From the NCBI GenBank assembly GCA_019055375.1, contig JAHQIW010000171.1:173501-237500 (forward strand): a stretch of 64,000 nucleotides of DNA, written 5' to 3'. The notes below the pieces were generated by a model. It worked only from the letters and a program-made list of their open reading frames with translations, searched no databases and was not told the DNA's origin. The position numbers and the translations under genes were made by a program. Shown one piece after another: positions 25,604 to 34,569 of this stretch. Source of the stretch: Parelaphostrongylus tenuis. Lineage: Eukaryota; Nematoda; Chromadorea; Rhabditida; Metastrongylidae. How positions within the stretch are numbered: position 1 is the first letter of the stretch; every line of letters starts with the position of its first letter.

Positions 25604-25915
25604 CACGGCCACCGGGCGTTGTGGCGGGCGCCTGTGAGCCAGCTGATAAGGCGGTAGATTGGTGTGGATGGAGTGAGGGGAGGAGTCCCGCGGTGGCCGC
25701 AGAGTGCGGCGACCGGGCGTCCGCGTCAAGCGTCGCGTCGCCAGGGGCGTGTCGCCGGAGGGTGACGCGTCCTGGGCGGTCAAGGAGGGGTGCATGGCTC
25801 AGGCTCGAAAGGGAGCAGGCAAAAACCCCCGCGCTATGCGGTGGCAGGATCGCGCCCGTGAGCACCTGCACCATCGTGGCCTCTCCGATACCTTCGGACC
25901 ACCGATCGTTTTTGG
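25604..25915. other. GC-rich island, about 310 bp
   Basis: The sequence switches abruptly to high GC (for example GGTGGCCGCAGAGTGCGGCG) between AT-rich flanks. All frames are rather open because AT-rich stop codons are rare, so the ORFs of about 100 codons on both strands are weak evidence of coding. It is probably an inserted repeat. Confidence 0.6.
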
Positions 25916-26159
25916 ATTTTTGCATCAAATTGCAATGAATGTGAATATCAGTCACATATAGAGACGTTTGCCACTTTTTGCTCTCTCTCTCTCTCTGGAT
26001 GAATCATGATCCATTGCGACAAAAGTACACGGATTATGAGTTGATGGCTACTCGTTGTCCAAACAGTCTGAGAACGCCACAACATAATCAATGTATTAAA
26101 TTGAAAAGAAAGTTCTGGGACACCTGTAAAAGATTGAAATTCTGTGCATGAATTCCAGA

Positions 26160-26560
26160 CAAATCAGCAATGACTATTCCTCAAGATGAAGGCCGTCGTT
26201 TTCTACGACTTTCTGCCATCGATTCGCCAAGTCTCGGATCTGGTCGAAGTTGACCATTCCCTTGACTTTGAATCTAAGAACCTTTGACATGCTTCTTCAA
26301 CTTCATCTAACAATTCATTCTGGACGTCCTGAACAGGGCTTGTCCTCGAGGTCAAGATTTCCGTCATTGAGAAGCGCTGAAACCAGCGTCCAGCAGCAAA
26401 TCTGCTTGTTGTGCCTTTCCTTTCATCTTCCTCGATTTCATCGACTGCAGCTCGTTGTGAAACACCCTCTCTCCAACAATGACGCAATAAAACGCCAACT
26501 TTGATTGCATTGTTTAACCCGGCAGAAGCTTGTAACAAACTGAAAATAAACGCGAATAAT
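26160..26560 (-). pseudogene. Internally deleted mariner element
   Basis: The minus strand starts with a mariner N-terminal helix-turn-helix region (IKVGVLLRHCWREGVSQRAA.., then a RWFQRF motif). It passes directly to the extreme C-terminus (NELLDEVEEACQRFLDSKSREW..). The catalytic core is absent. This is the usual structure of a deletion derivative. I could not define terminal repeats. Confidence 0.7.
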
Positions 26561-26724
26561 ATCTAGGCCAGTGGGAAAATCTCAAATAAGATACTGTAGT
26601 GGTCCCATGACATGCATGGGAGTTATCTCATGCTTATTAGAGTGCCACAGGACTTTCTTTCCAACCGTAGTATAGTCGAAAGAATTCGACTGTTTAGTAG
26701 ACTCAAGGTTTGTAACAGTAGTAA

Positions 26725-27245
26725 TTCACCTGTATCACCTGTTGTCCCGTTGATCGTCGAGTGTCGAGCGGGTACCAGGAACACTTCCATTTTTCCCTAT
26801 CGCGTGCAAGAGTAGCCCAGTGGGTCCTCCTCGCTATAAGGATTCGCTGAGCGTCATATCTTTCTCCTATAGCTTTCGTGAAGAAATCGGACCAACGGGT
26901 CGGTGGTTTTCTTGTAGAGTGCTTAATATCCCGAGGAATCCTCTCGGTGACGCTTCTCGTCCGTCGGTTGTCGCTGAAGCACATCACGTGTATGGCCCAC
27001 TTATTTTCAATATCCTGGCGTGTTGAACGGCTTCTTTGATCCTCGATCGTCGACGTGTACGACGATCGGAACTTCGGATCATTTCTCTCGCTTGCGAGAT
27101 ACGGGATACTCCTAGCATCGACTTTTTTGACTGCGCTATGAATAACGCCAAGTGATTTTTCGTCCTGCTTACGTAGCGACCAGATTTCTGCTGCATACGT
27201 AAGGGTAGGGATAATCGTCGAGTCGAAAAGGTGGGCACGGACTAA
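26725..27245 (-). pseudogene. RTE 3' fragment, inverted
   Basis: The minus strand matches the last 500 bp of the RTE coding region: SMLGVSRISQAREMIRSSD, then RWSDFFTKAIGERYDAQ and THWATLARDREKWKC. It ends in CAGGTGATACAGGTGA, the same short 3' repeat. It is 5'-truncated, as expected for a target-primed insertion. Confidence 0.85.
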
Positions 27246-27925
27246 TTATAGTCTCAGAAATAAAAAAGTCTTTTTCACAAACCTCGCTGAAACATTGAAT
27301 GTTCTAACGAGGCTTGTAATAAACAGTCGATTAAAAGAAGGTATTACTTTTAGTTTTAGGGCAGTTGATGTCATTGTTGATTGATGGCTGGAATTTCAGC
27401 GAATTCAGTCAGACAGTGGACATATGGTATGCATGGTGTGGTCTGGAATGCATAAGTGAGCATGGAAGCCCATTATAGCGTGATGGTGATGTGCTCTATT
27501 GACCTCCACGAAGGAAAAGCTCTCCAAAAGTCTCCCCTAGGTATGACCACAAACAATCCTGAGCGTAGCGTACAATAAGTGAAGTAAAGTATTGGGCTCT
27601 GAGGACAGTGAAATCGTCGGAACGTCAACCTTCGATCTACACCAATAACGAACTACTACTACTACTATTACCAATGTCGCTTCTGCTGAACAGGCGAAGA
27701 TCTTTGAATTCACATGTACCGATCATTGATGCCGAAGTTATAAAAATCTGGTCTTATGAACTAGAACGAATTCACTCGTAGCCAGACAGCCAGTGTCTTT
27801 CCCACGGCAAGCTACGATTTGATCAGATGCTGCAGTCTCATTTGTAGAACGGGCTGTTTGAGTGTTTTATATCACGGCTTCTTTCACTTATATTTATTAT
27901 TCTTTCGTGTTCAAGTGTTTTCTCG
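27246..27925. other. No gene supported
   Basis: Ordinary sequence with a short (TAC)n tract near 27654. Confidence 0.4.
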
Positions 27926-28252
27926 TTGACCCTTTCGGGACCGTGGACCCGCAACCACTGGGTCTTCAACTGGCAATTCTGGACGGTCTGTTCCACATCC
28001 TCTGCATCTCTGACCACCAGCGTTCTGCGTCTGACAATGGCACGTTGCTACGTCTAACAGCGGGAGGCTGTTGTGTCTGAAAATGTCCAAAACTGCATCT
28101 AAGAACGGAACGCTGTTGCATTTAACATTGGCACGCTGCTGCGTCTAGCAATGGCAGGCTGGGGGTTAGAGATACAGAGGAGATGGAGCAGACCGTCCAG
28201 AGTTGCCAGTTGGAGATGCAGAGGGCATGAGTTCACGATCCCGAAGTGTTAA
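27926..28252. mobile_element. TTAA-type MITE, copy 1
   Basis: It begins TTGA/CCCTTTCGGGACCGTGGACC and ends GATCCCGAAGTGTTAA, an imperfect terminal inverted repeat with a TTAA-like flank at both ends. Internally, CTCTGCATCTCTGACC near the left end is mirrored by GAGATGCAGAGG near the right. Degenerate tandem units (GCGTCTAACA.TGGCACG) fill the middle. Related copies lie at 47009, 49450 and 59122. Confidence 0.75.
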
Positions 28253-28550
28253 CCAGTGTTTTGCTGAGATGTAGTCTATAGTCTTTTCCATATCGCATTG
28301 TACAAAATTTTCACTCATAAAAAAGATTTCACATGAGCGAAGTCGGATAACAATTCAGCACAAGATGAGGATTTAGTGACGAGGGTTCTTAATCAGGGCT
28401 CTCTGGGGAAAGTATCTAGAGGTTCAGAAGACATGTGAACCGTTTGCGGCCCACGGTGATCTCACACGAGTCGAGGGAAACAATGAGTGGGAATAACAGC
28501 GTGTAAAGATGATTTTACTCTGCTTATGAGCAGCTTCGCAAGTTTTTTAG

Positions 28551-28845
28551 GCTTAAGTTGCGGTCTAGGCTTAGGCTTAGGCTTACAGGATTAGGCTGAG
28601 GCTCAAACTCACAGGACTAGGCTTAGGCTTAGACTGAGGCTCAGGTTCGTACGTCGGTATATGGGTTTATGCATCCGCTTAGATTGAGAATCATAAGCTT
28701 AGGTTTATGAGCTTGGGCTTAGGGTTAGACTTAGATTTAGGCTTAGGCTTATACGCTTAGGTTCGGAGTCAGGTTTAGGCTTAGACTTAAGCTTAAGCTT
28801 ATACGCTTGGGTTCGGGGTTAGGCTTAGACTTAGGCTTAAAAAGT
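28551..28845. repeat. Degenerate telomere-like (TTAGGC)n block
   Basis: Many TTAGGC and one-mismatch variants (TTAGGT, TTAGAC, TGAGGC) occur in one orientation over about 295 bp, with perfect short runs such as TTAGGCTTAGGCTTA. TTAGGC is the nematode telomere unit. Confidence 0.85.
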
Positions 28846-29256
28846 TGATGAGGACCACAATTTCCACTGGTGTCGACAATTCAAAGGGTTTTTGCACGTT
28901 GCAATAGCGCTCGACGCAAGCAATTCGCGCTCCAATCGTGATCATTTTGTGCTCTGTTCCCGAAAAAGTTTGAAAAAAAAAAATCCGTAGCTCTGGAAGG
29001 TCTTTGAATTTCCCGGCAGGTCATACAAGTGGTTCTATCATTTCAAATCTGGGCGCAGGTGGTGCTTCTCAATAGCTTTGATCTCGCTTTTCATTCTTGC
29101 GTGTTTTCTTTCTTTCGATTTCCTTTTTCAAATTTACTTCAGCCAGGCGAAAGGTGGACATAAAGATGAGGCATTATAACTCTCGTAAGCCCTCGTATTG
29201 GGTAGATGAGAGCAGTTGATTATCACGTTTTTTCAATATGCCTGGTGATTATTTTT

Positions 29257-29420
29257 GAGCCATGCATGTCAGTGGTCTATCAAAGAGGGCTACTATAGAG
29301 CCCGATACACGTGTCTCGATCTTGCGATCTCGTCAGTCAAACAGTTACCCTTTCTCGTCTTTTGCCAATCCTGTGTGGGTGCTCCTGTAACTCGAAACGA
29401 AAGATATCACCTTTTTTGTG
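29257..29420 (+). repeat. Copy of GAGCC-ATGTCA repeat family (H)
   Basis: It begins TTTTGAGCCATGCATGTCAG, has GAGCCCGATACACGTGTCTC and TTACCCTTTCTCGTCTTTTG, and ends near CTCGAAACGAAAGATA. It matches the 60574 copy along its length. Confidence 0.75.
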
Positions 29421-29812
29421 ATCCCAAGTTTAGCCCTTTGTGGGTTTTGAGAGTCATTTTGAGCCTAAATTTCCCGAGATCCTATTTTCGCGTAGTAGAG
29501 CTTTTTATCTCAAATTTAAGTTATCAATAAATAGCCCAAATCTCAAGAATTCCGACAATTTGTTTGGTTTTCAGAAGGGTCTTTGTAGTAAGCTGTAGCA
29601 GCAAAAATAAAATTATGTTTCACACTGGGTTTGCCTTATTTGCTCAGCTGAAGTCTGGATCGCTTTTCATCAGATCGCACTAAGCTTATTCGATAGCCCA
29701 AATCTCGTTGAATTAGAGCTCAAAGTGACCCTCGAAGAGGTTTCCATATCGCACAGTGAGAGCGAAAATGAAATCAAGTTTGCGTAGCGTAGAAAGAGTG
29801 GTGTGCCAAGTA

Positions 29813-29887
29813 GGCGTCAATAGTGTAACGGATAGAGCACGCGCTCCCGGATAGACTGAGATGTGGGCTCGAGTCCCGCCTGACGCC
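29813..29887 (+). repeat. tRNA-like unit with conserved 3' box, copy 1
   Basis: The 75 nt have a 7-bp acceptor-like stem (GGCGTCA/TGACGCC), a D-arm-like box A region and a T-arm box B (GGGCTCGAGTCCCGCC). It is followed directly by AAAGTTTTGCACATCACTC, the box shared by this family. The presumed anticodon arm is poorly paired, so it is unlikely to be a working tRNA. Confidence 0.7.
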
Positions 29888-30301
29888 AAAGTTTTGCACA
29901 TCACTCTACATCAATGGGTATATTCGAAAATCACGTTTCACATTTGGTTTTTCTTTGGCACATAGGAGTTATATCTTAAGAAAAAGTTGACAGACTTGCA
30001 GAGAAAATCATGTTCTATCAGAAAAAAAAAAACAAAGAACCGAAAATGTTTTTCCGGAGCAAAGGAAAAATTCTTGTTGAAGAACGAAAATCGCGCGTCG
30101 CTAGGAATATCGATTATGGTGCTGTCCGCAAAAGGGGTAGTGCTTTTCGGTACATGGGAGTGCTTGGTGGCCGGTCCTGAAGGTATAGGCTAGGGGATTG
30201 TGCTTTGGACGGTGAGAAGGAAATCGCAGAAAGATCACGAAAGAAGGTGTTTTCATTTTCTTTCCAAAAGCTAATTATTCAGTTCATCCGTGCCGACCTA
30301 C

Positions 30302-30470
30302 CTTAACTCTTTCGGGGCGGCAGTTGATCGATCGCGCAGCTCAACTCGCGATAGGCGCGCGATTTTCGTTATCGATTTGGGTTTTTCCTCCATTTCGAAG
30401 GCGAAACCTGAGGTTCTTTGTGTTACTCTGATAGTCCACGATTTCCTCTACATGGTCATCTGTTTTTCTT
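30302..30470. repeat. Repeat starting TTAACTCTTTCGGGGCGGC (family D)
   Basis: This copy is mirrored at about 33995-34135 in opposite orientation: CGCGCGATTTTC here against GAAAATCGCGCGCC there, with TTTTTCCTCCATTT against AAATGGAGGAAAAA. The end resembles the CCCTTTCGGG end of the TTAA MITEs, so the two families may be related. Confidence 0.55.
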
Positions 30471-31037
30471 GCATATATAACTTTTCTACACGATAAAAAC
30501 TTTGGGTGCGAAAAGTTATCTCTCTTTTGGTTTTTGCAGCGTTATTTGATAACTTTACAGAAAACCCGTTACAGCATAGAATTCCTCGAGAATTGGGCTA
30601 TCGAATAGCGAAGAATAGTAATAGTTTGGCGAAGAGCCATTTAGAAGCATCAGGCGAGTGCATAAAGCAGACTGTAAAATATAATTTTATCTCCGCTGCT
30701 ACAGTGTAACAAAAAGACTTTTTCCAAAAGCAAGCATATTGTTGAAATCACGTTGACTTAGGCTTTTGAATGATTACTGGGTGTATTAGAGAAAAGTTTT
30801 ATCCAACGAGTAAGGCCTTCAAACATTCGTGTATCCCACTTGGTACGCGTCGTCCCTTAGGGGTTAATTTCTTGAAGCTTTTGGAAGACGAGGAGGGAGA
30901 CGTTACTGAAGACGGCGGTATGTGATTTGTCCTTTCTGTGCAACTGCAATAAATCACATTCGCCAAGATGATTTTTGTCTTCACATGGTCCTTGCTGAAA
31001 ATATTTCATACGGAATAGTTGGCAGTAAAGTGGTGGG

Positions 31038-31150
31038 ATCTGTGGTGTAGTGGTATCACGCTCCCTCCCCCGGTAATGGATGGGACCCGAGTTCAACTCC
31101 TGCCCGATGTCTAGCGTTTTACATACCACTCACTACTCTTGGATTGCATT
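31038..31150 (+). repeat. tRNA-like unit with conserved 3' box, copy 2
   Basis: It has a box A-like GTGGTGTAGTGGTATCACGC and a box B-like GAGTTCAACTCC, followed by GTTTTACATACCACTCACTA, a variant of the family 3' box. Confidence 0.6.
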
Positions 31151-31309
31151 CTGACAGCATATTTTGAGCCTTTCAAACTCTTAGTATAGGTTGGATAACG
31201 GCGGAGGTATTGTGAACAAAGCCCTGGAGATGAAAGTGATTGCGTGCGTATCATAGTGTACTTTTTCAATAGGGTTTTTCCATTACATCAATTATTTGAG
31301 GGGCCAACG

Positions 31310-31470
31310 ATGATAGGCAGGCGGCGTCGCGTCGTCGCTTTCTCACGAGATGCGCCTGCTTTCCCACGAGACGCAACGCCGCCTTTTCCTGTACATGTAT
31401 ATCTAGCTGTCTGCGCCTGCCTTCTCCCGAGATGCACCTGTTTTCCCCACGCGATGCGACTCCGCCATTA
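31310..31470. repeat. Short GC-richer degenerate tandem repeat
   Basis: Units of the type CACGAGATGCGCCTGCTTTC recur about four times with changes (CACGAGACGCAACGCCGCC, CCCGAGATGCACCTG, CACGCGATGCGACTCCGCC). Confidence 0.5.
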
Positions 31471-31499
31471 CAGTAGCTAAGTGAGATTTGACGCCGTTC

Positions 31500-34400
31500 G
31501 GCATGGCACGAAAGCTGCTGTTTAGTCCTTAAAGGGTTGATGCTCCACATAGAGTTCCGGAGATTTCACGTGTTGTTTCAGCTGCTATTTGAAGTTTTGG
31601 TTTGACGAATCTCCTAGTTCTGGAGGTGTCTGAGCCAGGGCGTTCATTTAATCAGTTGCAAGAAAAATTTGTGGAAGAGGATCGATCCAGCGCCTTGCTT
31701 ATAGCTATGACTTCTTGGTTCGCCACAATACTAACCACTGCAACTACATGCCTCGTTACATCCGTTAAAGATTTGATTCGTCCAACTTCATGAAGCCTAA
31801 TTATTAGAATTCTGAGGGATTGTTTTCAAGCCCTTCCGAGGTTTTGTATGTAAGTGGCTTGAGTTTCGGCGGTCTCGCCCGCCTCTTCAGAACCCCATGC
31901 CCCACCAGCTACACTACTAAAAGTAAGAACGAGGAGACACAGCATGTTGAAACTAGGCAACGTGAAATGTTCTTTGAATCATTTTTCAGGCCATGCAGTA
32001 TTTTACAGGAACGTCCATCGACCACGGCATTGGTCTATCGCTACTTTCTTACTGAGCCGATCCGAGGTTGTTGAGATCTACTCAGTATAGTCATTAGTGA
32101 TGTCTCGGCGGTCTACCCTTTTCAGAGTAATTTTAGTGTTCTGAGTCGCGTGAAGTGCAGCAGTCATAGGGCCATTGTTTGACGCAACACGTTAGGAACC
32201 GGATACGCAGAGGGTTGGGTCCATGGTCCCGAAAGGGTTAAGGACATTCCATGTGATGTCGGTGTCATTTTGTTAATCAAAGTATAGCTATCGCTCGGTA
32301 TGCAGAGTGGTCGATTCATCAGAATGAGTAAACTATCGAAATGACCTGATTCGCACTTCGTTCAAACCTTGCGAAAATATCTTAGGGAGTTTTTAGATAG
32401 ATTGACTTGTTTCTTCAGCCATTATTCGAGAGACTTTGTTGATGGAGGTGCACGATGCTAATGGGATTCTTTGAAAAGGAACACGACGACTAATATGATG
32501 GACACAAAGAAGGAGGACTCAGTGCGGCAGATCACGAGTGGGAGTGATCTTCCAACCCGCTGGAGACCGAGTGGATCTCCGCACGCGGCGCTGTTTTTAA
32601 CAGGGATTTTTTCTCAGTTTTGAGAAAAAAACCTACATTTTTCGTGTTATTTTGATGCTCTATGATTTCTTAATGCTCTTCCTTGTTTTCTGTTCGTATA
32701 GAGCTGTTGTGTCCTTATATAACCGAAAGTGAAACGTAATCTTTATTGGGCTTTAAGGGCTTTTTTCGAGGCCCTTTCTAGAAATTAGACCCTAGTTTCA
32801 AAATCACCAATATTTGAGCTGTTGAATGGTGCCAAGAGTTTAGTGAGAGTTTTCTCTCCTACGAGAAGATCTATAACCCCTTAACCCGATGACAACGACG
32901 TTGGAATCCTTTGCGGAACGCGGCGCCGTCGCGCGGCGAGTGCGCTGGTTACAGTGACTTCGTGGTAGTTTTGTGGATTTTTATCGTCACTAAAGGGAAT
33001 GTCGTGGCCAGTAAATGGTAAAATGTGATAGAAGAGACATCGGTAAAGCTATCTGTAGCAGAAACAATGGCGATGCTTACTCCTAAAACCTCGAATCTCG
33101 AGAGAAAAGGCAGATGCTCACCAAAACGAACGGTGCTTCCTCGTGAAGTCCCAGATTTTGAAGACTAAGCCAAATAGGTTAGCTTTTTTTCGTTAGCAGA
33201 AAGTAGCATAAGAGTCATTTTACGAAGCAAACTTAGTGGAATGATAGGCATTTCTCAATCTATCGATTGACTACAATAACATGGATGAAAAAGAAAGAAA
33301 ATAAGTTACATAACAGCTGGAAATATGTTCCCTTTCACAACAATGTGCTCTTCTCGTTGAAACATAGATGATTTTTTCGATACATGAGCATTCTTTTGAC
33401 TAAAAAACTTTTTTTTAGAACTCTCTTCTGCCATGTTTTGTCATTTAATGACAATGATCTTCCCTCAGTACCTCAGATTATCAAACAAATCCCCATATTT
33501 CCATTGCAATGAAAACCTCCGACTCGCCTCGCTGCCGCACACGCGGCGTGCGGTGTGAGCTAATAATAGCTCAGGTCGTTTTTGACGTGTTAAGAGACGA
33601 CGTGTACCAGTTGAGGTACACAGTTATTTGAAGGCTTTTCTCGCTGGAGAGAACTTTTCTCTTAGACACTTGGTAATCATTCGAAAGCGTAAATCTCTGC
33701 GACTTTAAAAGTATGATTGATCTTTTGAAAAGATTTTTTTATTACGTTGTAGCAGCGGAAATAAAATCATGTTTCACACACAGTTTGCTTTATTTGTTCG
33801 CGCGGGGCTTGTGTATTGCCGTTTGCCAAACTCTTACTAGTCATTCGACAGCTCAAATTCCCAGAATTTCGATGAGGTAATTGATTTTTTGAGAGGTTAT
33901 CATAGAACGCTGTAAGAATAAAATGAAGATTACGTTTCGCATTGGCAGTTTTTATCTAACGGAAGGCTATATATGTCCGAAAAACATATCATCATGTAGA
34001 GAAAGTCATGTAGTATCAGAGTAGCAGAGAAACCCTGAGGTTTCACTTTCCAAATGGAGGAAAAACCCTAACTGAATAAAGAAAATCGCGCGCCTCTTGC
34101 GAGTTGTGTTGAGCGATCGATAAACTCTCGTTCTTCAATAGTGAAATAATCAGTCTAAATTCTTTCTATTTTGACTACCACTTGCAGTAGTATGATGTTT
34201 TAGTATACCCAATATGATCGGAAAGAGTGAGGTATGGGTTCGAATCCCGGCTGACGCAAACGTTTTTGCACAACATATTGAGTGAAATAATCCTTACCAA
34301 GTATCGTACACGCGGTCTCCAAAGGGATAGTCGTGAGGTGCTATGAATCCATGAGACAGGTCGTATCCATAAATGTGATGATTTTTGTCAACTTTTTTAG

Positions 34401-34555
34401 ACGTTTGGAAGTCTGTTTCTAAAAAATGGTAGACATTCTACTGAATGTGGCGAGCAAATGATGGATCTATTCCATCAAATTCTATTGTGCACAGATTCTT
34501 CCGTTGTCATTCTATTCACGAGTTCTGTGTTTAACGAAGAGTCTAATTTGTATAG
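31500..34555. other. No gene supported; MITE half-copies and short repeats
   Basis: A right-hand MITE end (GGTCCCGAAAGGGTTAA) lies at 32225-32241 without a clear left end. Copies of the GTAGCAGCGGAAATAAAATC repeat lie near 33750 and, diverged, near 33915. The inverted partner of the 30302 repeat is at about 33995-34135, and a tRNA-like fragment with GGGTTCGAATCCCGGC at 34228-34300 is followed by TTTTTGCACAACATATTGAG. Confidence 0.5.
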
Positions 34556-34569
34556 ATGATGGATGGCTA

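Noticed and set aside
25511..25961. ORFs of 85-123 codons in the GC island
   Set aside because: Open on both strands because of GC content; no start context or motif.
25981..26000. Short CTCTCT tract as a promoter initiator
   Set aside because: It is a simple repeat with no nearby first exon.
28551..28845. TTAGGC block as a CRISPR-like array
   Set aside because: There are no spacers; units are 6 bp and degenerate, and the genome is nuclear eukaryotic.
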